Assembly: GCA_012295275.1 (NCBI GenBank)
Contig: CM022677.1
Location: 7,872,291 to 7,936,290 of the forward strand
DNA from: Chrysomallon squamiferum
Taxonomy: Eukaryota > Mollusca > Gastropoda > Neomphalida > Peltospiridae
Length of the DNA stretch: 64,000 nt
Direction of reading: 5' to 3'
The position numbers and the translations under genes are program-made. The notes beneath the pieces are model-generated. The model ran no database searches. It worked only from the letters and a program-made list of their open reading frames with translations, and was not told the DNA's origin. Positions 47,618-61,079 of this stretch are shown here, piece after piece (positions within the stretch are counted from its first letter, which is position 1; every line of letters begins with the position of its first letter).

Positions 47618-47812
47618 GTTCGGAAAGGCGCAAGAGATCACGGTTTTGTACAACCATCTTTATCAGTGTAAATCATAAAAAGTTCAGAAAGTAGACGTAA
47701 AATAATTGTATTTGGAAGTTCAATAAGTTCCGTGAGTGCACAGAAACTTCCGATCGAAATCCAAGATGGCAGCATCGAACGCCGATCAATATTTACACAC
47801 TTTTAAACATAT
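47618..47812 (+). repeat. Dispersed ~200-bp repeat with YY1-like motif, copy 2
   Basis: Direct copy of 32557-32760, at roughly 75-80% identity by eye, containing ATCCAAGATGGCAGC. Flanks of the two copies differ, which indicates an interspersed element rather than a long duplication. Confidence 0.75.
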
Positions 47813-49080
47813 AGACCTTTATAATGCAATAATTCTACATGGATCATTAAAAGTAATTTGGAGAAGTATGTCATATAACCAATGTCTCTTATACATAGAT
47901 AGCTAATACTGTATAGTAATTGCTGAAAATATGGTAACATTTCTTTTTTTATTCTTTTTTTTTTCTGACGTTGACGTAATATACCATCTCGTACCCATTT
48001 CGTACTATTTTTTTTTGTTTCCACTTTTTATTTCGACATCGTCAGCCAAGAAAAAAATAATAAAATAAAACTTTTTAAAAATAAGTAAAACAAAATAAAT
48101 AATAATAATAACTATAATAAAATAAATTAAAATGACATAAATAATTTTCACTGACGCTGGTTGGAGGGAAGGATCTATCCATATAGATACACACACATAT
48201 ATACATACATACATGCATACACACACACGTGTATAGGAATAACAATATATTTGTATGTTTAGAAGATGATTATATGTATATAAAAGGATAAGTAACTACA
48301 TTTGTGTGTGTGTGTGTGTGTGAAAAAAGAGTGGATAGATGGTAGATGATAATAGACAGGTGAATTGATAGACAGAAGAAAGGTAGATAGATTATTAGAA
48401 AGATATATAGATGCAAGGAGGCATGAGTATATACCTGCGCACTGTAAGAACGACGGATTCTGTTGCTTATGTATATGGCATAAATAGATAGATAAATAAA
48501 TATATTTATAGATAGATAACTAGGTAGAAAGAGTATTTAAATACTTAAAAAGGATGTAAGTAGAGAGAGTGTATACGTACGTGTGTCTGTGTGAGTGCGT
48601 GTGAGAGCAAGATAGCCTGTGGCTATGTATAACTGAGAAGGTGAGATAGATTGATATAGAGATAGCTAGACATCGTTTCAGAGATAAATTGATATGTTAG
48701 GTAGACAATAATTAGGTACATATGTAGATAGATTATATACAGCTAACATAGACAAACTGATGCGTATGTGTGTATATATGTGTTAGAGATAATTTTCTTC
48801 TTCTTCTTGTTATCATCATTATTATCATCATCATCATCATCATGATCTTTATTATTATTATTATTATTATTATTATTTTACATTATAGGTGAAATTTTTG
48901 TTTCTTTCTTTATGTCTGAATTTGATACACAACACTCCAGAACAAAAGTAAATGTTGCTGTTGGGTGTCATTCAAAACTAAATAAAGCAGAACTTACAGA
49001 TATGTGTTTGTTGTTTTTGTTTTTACTATGCTAACACTAGAATCAGGTTAGAAAATTCGATGGCTAATGAAGAGTGAACA
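47813..49080. other. Intergenic, GATA/TATG simple repeats
   Basis: AT-rich sequence with GATA-like tracts (48330-48420, 48485-48520), ATC repeats (48815-48845) and a TTA tract (48850-48877). No gene seen. Confidence 0.7.
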
Positions 49081-49085
49081 GAAAC

Positions 49086-49193
<108 letters not shown>

Positions 49194-49663
49194 GGTTATA
49201 AATGGACAGGCAAACAGAAAGATTTTGAAAGTTGCTGTGCATGCAGCAGGCGAGTGAGACAGAGAGACTCAGAGGTAGAGAGTTTGATACAGATAAAAAC
49301 TTAGACAGACTAACAGATAAATAGACTGATAGAAAGGAACAAAGATAAATAGAAAGCCACAGAGGAACATACTGATATATATAGAAATACCGAGACAAGC
49401 ACATTAAAATACATAATAGATGAAAGCAACTGCATGATAGTAATGTGGTGTGTATATATATATATAATGGTAGATATACATATGCATGTGTGTGTGTAAG
49501 TGTGTATGAAAAATATTTTTTATAGAGTGAATATGAAATGATGAACATGTCCGATAGGTTGGTTTGAGTATTTGAGCAACAAACTGTGGGAATATGTGTT
49601 TATGAGTTAGATAGAAAGAATGTGTTTTTTGTGTGGTTTTCTGTGTGTTTTTGAGAGTGCCTA

Positions 49664-50618
49664 TGTGTTGTAGATACACAGACAGACAGCTGTGACAATG
49701 AAGACTGCGTGGAGCTGTGAAATGTGTGAACTGTGTTGTAGATACACAGGCAGACAGCTGTGACAATGAAGACTGCGTGGAGCTGTGAAATGTGTGAACT
49801 GTGTTGTAGATACACAGACAGACAGCTGTGACAATGAAGACTGCGTGGAGCTGTGAAATGTGTGAACTGTGTTGTAGATACACAGACAGACAGCTGTGAC
49901 AATGAAGACTGCGTGGAGCTGTGAAATGTGTGAACTGTGTTGTAGATACACAGACAGACTGCGTGGAGCAGTGAAATGTGTGAACTGTGTTGTAGATACA
50001 CAGACAGACTGCGTGGAGCTGTGAAATGTGTGAACTGTGTTGTAGATACACAGACAGCTGTGACAACGAAGACTGCGTGGAGCTGTGAAATGTGTGAACT
50101 GTGTTGTAGATACACAGACAGACAGCTGTGACAACGAAGACTGCGTGGAGCTGTGAAATGTGTGAACTGTGTTGTAGATACACAGGTAGACAGCTGTGAC
50201 AACGCAGACTGCGTGGAGCTGTGAAATGTGTGAACTGTGTTGTAGATACACAGACAGACAGCTGTGACAACGAAGACTGCGTGGAGCTGTGAAATGTGTG
50301 AACTGTGTTGTAGATACACAGACAGACAGCTGTGACAACGAAGACTGCGTGGAGCTGTGAAATGTGTGAACTGTGTTGTAGATACACAGACAGACTGCGT
50401 GGAGCAGTGAAATGTGTGAACTGTGTTGTAGATACACAGACAGACAGCTGTGACAACGAAGACTGCGTGGAGCTGTGAAATGTGTGAACTGTGTTGTAGA
50501 TACACAGGTAGACAGCTGTGACAACGCAGACTGTGTGGAGCTGTGAAATGTGTGAACTGTGTTGTAGATACACAGGCAGACAGCTGTGACAACGAAGACT
50601 GCGTGGAGATGTGAAATG
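49664..50618. repeat. 68-bp tandem repeat, about 15 units
   Basis: Full units contain TGTGTTGTAGATACACAGAC, AGACAGCTGTGACAATGAAG and ACTGCGTGGAGCTGTGAAAT. Three units near 49937, 49988 and 50377 lack the middle block (about 49 bp). Later units change ATG to ACG in 'GACAACGAAG', forming subfamilies. On the minus strand the unit has no stop in any frame and 68 is not a multiple of three, so all three frames stay open across the array (341-389 codons). It starts about 350 bp beyond the CTL-A stop codon. Confidence 0.95.
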
Positions 50619-50629
50619 TCTTCACTGGA

Positions 50630-50905
50630 GTGACAGTGTCTTAGTGACTCACTGTGTGACTGTCTTACTGACTCCCTGTGTGACTGACTCAGTGACTGTC
50701 TTACTGACTCACTGTGTGACTGATTCACTGTCTTACTGACACTGTGTGACTGTCTTACTGACTCACTGTGTGACTGACTGAGTGACTGTCTTACTGACTC
50801 ACTGTGTGACTGACTCAGTGACTGTCTTACTGACTCACTGTGTGACTGACTCAGTGACTGTCTTACTTGCTCACTGTGTGACTGACTCAGTGGCTGTCAT
50901 ACTAA
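50630..50905. repeat. ~43-bp tandem repeat
   Basis: Units of GACTGTCTTACTGACTCACT plus GTGTGACTGACTCAGT, about six imperfect copies between the 68-bp array and the CTL-A 3' end. Confidence 0.9.
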
Positions 50906-50949
50906 TGCTAATAACAAAAGAAAAGAAACCTCTGGAAGTTTAGTTTTTT

Positions 50950-50965
50950 ATTTATTTTTTTATTA
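50950..50965 (-). terminator. Candidate CTL-A polyadenylation signals
   Basis: Directly after the stop codon the minus strand reads TAATAAAAAAATAAATAAAA, giving overlapping AATAAA hexamers. The very short 3' UTR is inferred. Confidence 0.45.
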
Positions 50966-53557
<2,592 letters not shown>

Positions 53558-53759
53558 TCTTCTCGGTTCTTCGTTGAAGCGCCAACAGTTTCACACTCAA
53601 ACCTGCATCTGAGAAGAATTGATCCAGGCTCTTATTTTATTTCACAGCAAATGCAAATGTTCTGTGAAACTGAATAACGAATGCAAAACGTCTTAAATAT
53701 TTTTGAAAGGTGTGAGAAACCCTACGGAAAAAAAACATATGTGTTTATATATGTATGTA

Positions 53760-54130
53760 TTCTTGAATATGCAACATGAATTTCAAGACGTGTATTTTAT
53801 TACAGAAATAATTCAAACATTCTGCTTAAAATGAATTATGAATAGAAGACTGCTCGTAGTATGTGCATTGCATTTTCAACACGAAATTTATAAGCGGTTA
53901 TATTGTTTTAGTACCGAGTTGAAATGCCAAGTGAAAATGAATAATGAAAACAACAAAAAAAAAAAAAAACATATTTGTAATGCTTGGTGTAGTGTTATGA
54001 AATTTCGAGGGCTTTATATTCTAGTGTCTGAAGGTGAATAATATACATGAAATACATTTTTATATGTGATTTACATTATTTTGTAACGTTAAGAATCTTT
54101 ATTATTTTAAAAAACAAATGGTTCTTCTAA
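53760..54130 (-). promoter_or_regulatory. Upstream region of CTL-A conserved with CTL-B
   Basis: Shares with 57730-58030, in the same orientation, ACGTGTATTTTATTACAGAA, CTTAAAATGAATTATGAATA, TGCATTGCATTTTC and TGTAACGTTA. Both blocks begin about 200-400 bp upstream of a lectin signal exon. This shows that the duplication unit included the upstream flank. Regulatory role is inferred. Confidence 0.55.
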
Positions 54131-54149
54131 ACTATGAGATGAGAATTGT

Positions 54150-54600
54150 TTCTATTTCATCATCACGTTATCATCATCATTATCATCTTCTTCTTCTTCA
54201 TTATCACCTTCTTCTTCATAATTATCTTTTTCTTCATCATCATCATCATTATTATCAACATCATCATCTTTGACATCATCATCATCTTCATCATTATTAT
54301 TCATAATAGTAGCAATAATACAGTAGTTGTAGCTGTTGCAGCACTAGTAGCTCTAGCAGTTGTTTTAATATAGTAATATTAATAATAGTAGTAGTAGTAA
54401 CAGCAGTAGGAGTAGTATTAGTTGTAATAGTGGTAATGGTATATATATATATGGATGTATATGTAATTATGTATGTGTGAATTATGTGTGTACGTCTGTG
54501 TGTTTCAGTATGTGTGTGTGTGTGTAGCTTTCTATTTTATTGTGTACATGTGTATATGTGTGTGAGCGTTTCTGTGTGTATATGTTTCTATATGTATTTA
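54150..54600. repeat. ATC/TTC, TAG and TG simple repeats
   Basis: ATC/TTC repeats (54160-54300), GTA/AGT (54340-54440) and TG-rich tract (54470-54600). No gene. Confidence 0.85.
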
Positions 54601-54935
54601 TGTTTGTTTATTTGACCTTATTTTGCCCGATCTTGCCAGGTTCTCTTTTTTGCACTTCGTCCCAGATGCCTCCCAGTGAAATGACGTGGATGCCCGCTAC
54701 TCAGAACTCGTTACACTAACAACTGAACTAATTTCTCACATTAACCAATTCGTGATTTTCTGTTCCAAAACCTGCTCTGCCGTTTATTCATTCGAAACAT
54801 GGACAGAAAGAAAACTGTTAATTTGTTTTATCTCAGTGCAACTTGAAGCTGTGACTGTCACATTCTGTGTCGTTTTAAAATTGAAACATCTCAGTTTCTA
54901 ACCATTATTAACAGCACCTTTTTCTACGACTGTTA
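54601..54935. other. Unexplained non-repetitive segment
   Basis: Balanced composition with GCCCGATCTTGCCAGGTTCT and CCCAGATGCCTCCCAGTGAA. The 71-codon frame at 54686-54901 has no recognised motif. It could be a repeat fragment. Confidence 0.35.
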
Positions 54936-54939
54936 CTAG

Positions 54940-55151
54940 TATTAGTACTACTCTTACTACTACTACTACTACTGGTACTACTACTACTACTATTACAGCT
55001 ACTACTGCTACTGTTATACTACCACTGCTTCTATTACTATTCTTATTACTACTACTACTACTGCTACTACTTTTACTATTACTACTACTCTTACTACTAC
55101 TCTGTTACTACAACTATCACAATACCAGTGTTTCTACTACTACTACTACTT

Positions 55152-55183
<32 letters not shown>

Positions 55184-55830
55184 GCTACTGTTATACTACC
55201 ACTGCTTCTATTACTATTCTTATTACTACTACTACTACTGCTACTACTTTTACTATTACTACTACTCTTACTACTACTCTGTTACTACAACTATCACAAT
55301 ACCAGTGTTTCTACTACTACTACTACTACTACTACTATTACTACTACTGCTACGTTTGTTATTACTCTTACTAATACTACTGCCATCATCATTACAACTA
55401 ATATTAATAATACTATTACTTCAATTATAACAATTATAACTGCTATTGAAGCTATTACAACTACTATCTTTAATAAAACTTCTAGTACTACTACTACAAT
55501 TATCACAACTACTACTACTGTTAATACCACTACTAAAACAATTATTACTACTTTTACAACTACTACTACTACTGCTATTACAAACATTAAAAAGAAAAAC
55601 TACTACTACCACTTTTGCAGCTATTATAAACTATTACTTTTACAGCACCGACAACTACTTCTATAACAGCAACTAGTAAGCTACTACTAGTACTGCTAAT
55701 AAAACAGCAACAACTTTTTCAGCTGCTACTAGTATTACTAATACTACTAATATTACTGCTATTGTGACTATAACTACAACCACAAAAATACTACTTCTGC
55801 TATTATTCTAACATCAATAGCTGCTACTGT
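54940..55830. repeat. ACT trinucleotide region with 175-bp internal duplication
   Basis: ACT-dominated sequence. A block from about 55006 to 55145 (ending CAATACCAGTGTTTCTACTA) repeats at about 55181-55320 almost without change. Frames are poly-Leu, poly-Tyr or poly-Val. Confidence 0.9.
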
Positions 55831-56049
55831 TACTATTACAGCTATTCCCGTGCAACCAGTTCTCTCCATAATGCTTCCGTAAACATGTGTCCAATCTGAC
55901 GTAAAAATGGTTGCCAAGGATACATGCACTTTAAGACTGAGTTCTTCTGAATTGGTGTAACTTAGGCATTTCTCGGTGTATGTATGTATGTATGTATGTG
56001 TGTGCGTAGGTATGTGTGTGTGTATGTGGTGTGGGTGTACGCATTGTAA

Positions 56050-56250
56050 GATTTGAATATTCTCTGTCTTATGTACGACTGATTAAACTCTGCACATAGA
56101 CAATATTCGGGAAGGCACTGGCGCAGGAGGACAAAGTCCAATCACGACCTCCTAAACCTGTCAGATGCCGCTGACGAGACTCGAACGTATGGCACCCATT
56201 CGCCCAGGCTCCGAAGGCGAACGACTTTACCATTCAGTCATCAAGACAAT
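56050..56250 (-). mobile_element. tRNA-derived SINE
   Basis: Minus-strand tRNA-like head at 56250-56171: A-box-like TGACTGAATGGTAAAG, an anticodon-arm-like stem (TTCGCC...GGGCGAA), then a B box CGTTCGAGTCTC with correct spacing. A tail follows (TTAGGAGGTCGTGATTGGAC, CCTGCGCCAGTGCC) ending near 56100 or 56050. Internal Pol III boxes and a non-tRNA body define a SINE. The family was not identified. It lies between the ACT tract and the CTL-B 3' end. Confidence 0.7.
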
Positions 56251-56321
56251 CTTATGTACTTATGTGTTTTTGTATGCGTGTTTGTATGTGTGTATATGTA
56301 TGTGCGTGTGCATGTTTGTGT

Positions 56322-56355
<34 letters not shown>

Positions 56356-56397
56356 TTCTATAAGTTTCTAAAACAATTTTAAGTTTAATACTCAATC

Positions 56398-56693
56398 TCA
56401 GTAGAAATAATAATAAAAAAGGAAATCGCAAAATCTAATCTCATTGTCTGTTTGCTTTTTTTCTTTATTGGTCATAAGGGGCGCATATTCACAAATGAAG
56501 CCGCCGGTTTGGAAGCAGTCGGAGTCGTACCAGTTCTTGAACGCATCGCTTCGCCTCATCTGGACGCAGTGGTCCTTCGAGTTGTCCGGCTGACTGCTTT
56601 CGAAATTGTAGCACTTCGCAGTTACGTTTTTAGACATCCGCAGAAACTCGCCTTCGTGAATCAGGTCAGACAAACCGAGCAAGTAAAATGAGA
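56398..56693 (-). CDS. CTL-B exon 3 (C-terminal CTLD)
   Basis: Acceptor TTAATTTCAG, two bases plus 97 codons and TGA. QPD is present, WND is replaced by WYD, and an N-glycosylation sequon (NVT) precedes AKCYNFESSQPD. The tail after FICEYAPL is longer and more polar than in CTL-A. Confidence 0.8.
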
Positions 56694-56713
56694 CTGAAAT
56701 TAATTCGTAGCGG

Positions 56714-56765
56714 TTATAGCCAGTATAGTAGCAACAGTAGTAGTAGTAGTAGTAGTAGTAGTAAC

Positions 56766-56806
<41 letters not shown>

Positions 56807-56833
56807 CAACAGTAGTAGTAGTAGTAGTAGTAT
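56714..56833. repeat. (TAG)n tract in CTL-B intron
   Basis: About 120 bp of TAG/CTA repeats with AAC interruptions, occupying the place where CTL-A has its central exon and AAT tract. Confidence 0.93.
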
Positions 56834-56853
56834 TTCGTCATTAGACGACTTAC

Positions 56854-56961
56854 GGCTGCGTTGACTCAGGATGCTGGGAATGAAATAACATAGACCTGGC
56901 CTGGAAATGAAATAGCATCGGTAGTGTAGCCTTTGGAAGCCGACGTCGCAAAAAGCTGCAA
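56854..56961 (-). CDS. CTL-B exon 2 (N-terminal CTLD)
   Basis: Acceptor ATTATGTAG (or TTGCAG six bases on) and donor GTAAGT. CDVGFQRLHYRCYFIS aligns with CNENFVLIYGHCYWFS of CTL-A. The following RPGLCYFIPSILSQRS does not align with the expected W-x-x-A segment. Confidence 0.6.
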
Positions 56962-57109
56962 CTACATAATGAAAAAAAAAAGATGCAGAAGTGTGCATAC
57001 TTGCATACACACGCACACACAAATGTATATATATCAGTTATTTAAATGTTTCTGTGTGTTTGGTATGTCTGTGTTTGTGTAGATATACAAATGACTTATA
57101 TATAGAGAG

Positions 57110-57240
57110 AGAGAGAGATAGACAGAGAGACAGATATATGGATAGCTAGATAGATGACTTTTATATATATATATATGTGTTTGGTGTGTATGTGTGTGTG
57201 TATATATATATTTATGTAAAGTCATCTATCTACATGCACA
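57110..57240. repeat. GA/TA/TG simple repeats in CTL-B intron 1
   Basis: Short GA, GATA, TA and TG tracts without coding potential. Confidence 0.85.
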
Positions 57241-57280
57241 CGCGCACATACATGCATACATAAACGAATGAAAAGCTTAC

Positions 57281-57334
57281 TTGAGTTGCTAACGTAGAGA
57301 CAAAGCAGACGGCTGAGAAGGTAAACATCTTCAT
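57281..57334 (-). CDS. CTL-B exon 1 (signal peptide)
   Basis: MKMFTFSAVCFVSTLATQ followed by donor GTAAGC. A second in-frame ATG lies two codons in. Exit phase 0 does not match exon 2 (phase 1), as in CTL-A, so an unseen microexon or an indel is possible in both genes. Confidence 0.6.
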
Positions 57335-57352
57335 GTTTCTCTGCTGTACAGC

Positions 57353-57584
57353 GAAGGATCAAACTGATTGCGCTGTGTGTATCGACACTGCCAAACACAA
57401 ATTGTCAGACGAAGGATCAAACTGACTGCGCTGTGTGTATCGACACTGCAAAACACAAACTGTCAGACGAAGGATCAAACTGACTGCGCTGTATGTATCG
57501 ACACTGCAAAACACAAACTGTCAGACGAAGGATCAAACTGACTGCGCTGTGTGTATCGACACTGCAAAACACAAACTGTCAGAC
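57353..57584. repeat. 58-bp tandem repeat, four units, upstream of CTL-B
   Basis: Unit GAAGGATCAAACTGACTGCG, CTGTGTGTATCGACACTGCA, AAACACAAACTGTCAGAC. Copies differ by a few bases and CpG content is above local average. It starts about 20 bp upstream of the signal-peptide ATG, so it occupies the 5' UTR/promoter position. Confidence 0.95.
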
Positions 57585-57729
57585 GTTTTCTTATTTCGTA
57601 AAATGAAAATGCAAACACCTCTTCCAAAAAATATGTAATAAATAAAATAAAAGGTGGAAAAATGAATAATGAATGCCAAAAATATGAATTTTACAGGTAT
57701 ATCAAAAGCCTAAAAAGACTGTATTTTTT

Positions 57730-58030
57730 TTTAACATCTTCAACAAGAATTTGATAGACGTGTATTTTATTTCAGAAATATTTCCAACATCCAGCTTAAA
57801 AGGAATTATGAATAGAAAATGACTCTTAATATATGCACTGCATTTTCTACAAGAAATGGATGAGCGATTATATTATTTGTATATAATTCAGATATCTTAC
57901 TTAACATGAATTATAAAAAGAAAATGGCTGTTAATACGTACACTGCGTTTTCAGTTGAAATGCGAGATGAAAATGATAACGAATAAAAAAACTATTATTT
58001 CTGTAACGTTAGAAATATTTAGTGATAAAA
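57730..58030 (-). promoter_or_regulatory. Upstream region of CTL-B conserved with CTL-A
   Basis: Partner of 53760-54130 (GACGTGTATTTTATTTCAGA, TTATGAATAGAAAATGACT, GCACTGCATTTTCTACAAGA). Part of the block is repeated once more locally (57880-57980). Confidence 0.55.
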
Positions 58031-58262
58031 ACATCATTACGTAAGAAGAAACGCTCAATAATACAAGAACAAACAGGTTTAATTTTTATTTCTGTAACTT
58101 TAAGAATATTTAGTGATAGAAAATTCATAACCGTAATATATTCAATAATACGAGAAGAAACAGGTTTAATTTTTATTTCTGTAACTTTAAGAATATTTAA
58201 TGATAGAATAATTCACGACGTAATATATTCAATAATACGAGAAGTAACAGGTTTAATGCTGG
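58005..58262. repeat. ~85-bp tandem repeat, three units
   Basis: Units share TTTTATTTCTGTAACTTTAA, GAATATTTAGTGATAGAA and ATATTCAATAATACGAGAAG. Confidence 0.9.
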
Positions 58263-58940
58263 CTTATGTTGTTTAATTCATAGAACACGTTAAAATAAGA
58301 TAAAAAATAATAATAATAAAATGAATTATAAATAACTTAAACGTTCAGATGCTTGTATCACCAAATGGTATTCATGCATGTGCAATGAAAAGAATTCAGT
58401 ATTATATTGTTTCATAAAATATTCAAAAGCGTATAAAAACAAAATAAAAGTTTCTTAAAGATTTTGATATGTAAATGAACAGTCCAACAGATGCACAAGA
58501 AAAAGAAATATGTGCTTATAGTATTTCAAAGAAAATAAAACCGCAAATTAAAATAAAAATATATATACATAAATGTGTCATAGAGCACAGAAACAGACGG
58601 ACGGTGAACATGATTAAAACAGAGCTGACACTACGTGCTAAACAATGCGAAATGTAGAGTAAAATAAAATAAATGTTTTAAACCTGAGTAGACATCAAAG
58701 AACACATTCTCCGATGTGCATGACAGAAACAGACACAGTATTCAGCTAGTTCGTAATAAAATAAGACAATAAATACAGAGAGAAAAGAGAAGCAGAAAGG
58801 AAAAGAAAAAGAAAGAATGAAAACAGAATAAAATTAGAAATAATTAATAAAAAAGAAAAGAATTTAAATTTAATTTAAAAAAAAAAATGTTAGTATTTAA
58901 TTATTACCTAATGTTATAAATGGTAATGAATTAAAGAAAC
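58263..58940. other. Intergenic AT-rich sequence
   Basis: A-rich with AAAAG runs. No supported feature. Confidence 0.5.
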
Positions 58941-58969
58941 ATATTTGAAATTATCATTAAGTATGTTTA

Positions 58970-59510
58970 TTACATTATCATTATTACTACGGCCACTACT
59001 ACTATTAATGATACTACTACTACGACTACTACTAGTACCACTACACCTACTACTATATTGTTATTATAAATATTATTCTACTTCTACTACTACTACTATT
59101 ACCATTATCAACGTCATTATTTTTATTCTCATTGATGCTGTTGCTGCTGTAGTCGCAGTTGTCTTGTTTTTCTTTTTCTTCTTCTTCTTCTTCTTATTAT
59201 TATTGCTATTATTATTATTATTACTATTACTATTATTATTATTGTTATAGTTATTTTATTGTTTAGCTATTGTCGTTGTTTTTATGGTTATTATTGTTAT
59301 AGTTATTTTTCTATTTATTATTATATTGTTATTATTGATGTTGTTATAACTATAGTTATATTTATTATTTTTATCATTATTACTGTTGTTATTGTTGCTG
59401 TTCTTGTTATTTTTGAATTACATCAATTATTTTGTTGGTAACATCATCACTACTATTATTGTTGTTGGTGTTGTTGTTGTTGTTGTCGCTATTGTTGTCA
59501 CATACAGACA
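58970..59510. repeat. ACT/TTC/TTA/GTT trinucleotide region
   Basis: Mixed trinucleotide repeats, poly-Leu/Ile/Val frames only. Confidence 0.9.
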
Positions 59511-60119
59511 GACTGTCTTTGAGAAATACTTTAAAACAATTACTCAGAAAATAATAGTGACTAAGTAACTCACTAAAGCAGTCAGTGACTTAGTCAAGGT
59601 GTGTCTAACATTAACTAGTGACTGCCATGGATGACCGATGAAACGAAGTTTTATTTTTCTTTACAGTTTCAGCGTAAACCAAAGATGGATTCAATGGGTT
59701 AAACGACAGCAAACTTTGTTAACTTCGTGCATAAATTTACAGACGATCTTCCCAAGTAATACCGTTTCTTATTTAAAAAAAAATATATATATATTAAAAA
59801 ATTAAAACAAATAAAAATAAAAATTAACAAACTAAAAATAATTGCAAACATCTTCCTATTTTTGCCACCTCAAATTTACCTAGGATCAGGTCCGTCTGTT
59901 TTGTGTTGCCACCACCCCTTGCAGACCACAGAGCCTTAATGAGTCCTAACCATAATAACAATAACGAACTAAAATTTGAAAATAATCCCTGTTTGCACTT
60001 TCAATAATAAAAACAACATCAGCAACAAATAAGAAGAAGAACAACAAGAAGAACAAGAACAAGAATAATAACAAACAAACAAACAAGCAGTCGCCTGTCT
60101 CTCTCTCTACTGATGTTTG
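59511..60119. other. Intergenic 3' of CTL-C
   Basis: Contains a short GC-richer stretch at 59868-59945 (TTGCCACCACCCCTTGCAGA) of unknown origin and AAC/AAG repeats (60005-60090). Confidence 0.4.
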
Positions 60120-60684
60120 TTATGTGTGTGTGTCTAGTGTGATCCAGTCCAGTGGATCGTATTCGCAAACGAAGCCCATGTTTTGTTGTTGCAGTTTGTG
60201 TGAATCCACTGCCAGTAACTGGAAGATTTTGTTACAAACGCGCAGTCTTCACCTCCCACCGCGTTTTTCGGTTCCTTCTCAGCCCAGTTCGTGTAATGAA
60301 GCTCTTCTCGAGAATATCTGCTAAACCCACATATTTCCCTTCAAACTGAGTGTCAGTCATTCCAAGCCAGTGATCAGTAACGTCTAAAAAAATAATAATA
60401 AATAAAACAACTGTTTTATTAAACGAAAATAGTCTTGTTAGCGGTATTAGTACTAGTAGTAGCAGCCTTAGTAGAAGTAATACTATTAGTACCAATAGAA
60501 GTAGTAGTTGTAGCAATAGTAGAAGCGGCAACGAAATATATAGTACGAAAATGTACCTCTTTTTGTTGTTGTTGTTGTTGTTATTGGTATGAACATACTC
60601 ATTATATTATTATTATTATTATTATTATTATATTATTATTATTACTACTACTGCTACTACTACTACTATTATTATTATTATTAT

Positions 60685-60716
<32 letters not shown>

Positions 60717-60723
60717 TTACTAC

Positions 60724-60770
<47 letters not shown>

Positions 60771-60920
60771 GGAACTAAGCAGCGACTTCAAAAAGTAAAT
60801 ACTCGTTGTGATAATCTGTAGTAGTAGTGATAGTAGTAGTAATAGTAGTAGTAGTAGTAGTAGTAATACTAGTAGTAGCAGTGGTAGTAGTAATAGTAGT
60901 AGTACTAGTAGTAGTAGTAA

Positions 60921-60951
<31 letters not shown>

Positions 60952-61079
60952 CTAAATGATAATCTGAAATATCATGAAAATAGTCACGGCTGTGACGTAG
61001 ATATAGCTCTGTGGTGAGGTCTTTTTTTCACACAATGATGAGATAATCATCAGATACGAGTTCATAGACCTACAGTAAT

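Larger units (their letters stand above)
56398..57334 (-). pseudogene. CTL-B: C-type lectin gene lacking the central exon
   Basis: Seen: signal exon (57281-57334), N-terminal CTLD exon (56854-56961, CDVGFQRLHYRCYFIS) and C-terminal CTLD exon (56398-56693, with FYLLGLSDLIHEGEF, SSQPDNSKDHC, NWYDSDC, FICEY). Same order and the same phase-1 junction before the last exon as CTL-A. Odd: no equivalent of the 31-codon central exon (DYC...EEN) exists between 56693 and 56854; that space is a (TAG)n tract. Exon 2 exits in phase 1 and could splice straight to the last exon in frame, giving a domain without the third framework Cys. Exon 1 exits in phase 0, which does not fit exon 2. WND is changed to WYD. 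Conclusion: probably damaged. A functional divergent lectin is the alternative. Confidence 0.65.

Noticed and set aside
49404-50728. Three overlapping 341-389-codon frames as a repetitive protein gene
   Set aside because: They follow automatically from a stop-free 68-bp unit that is not a multiple of three. No start context, splice site or conserved domain; all three frames are equally open.
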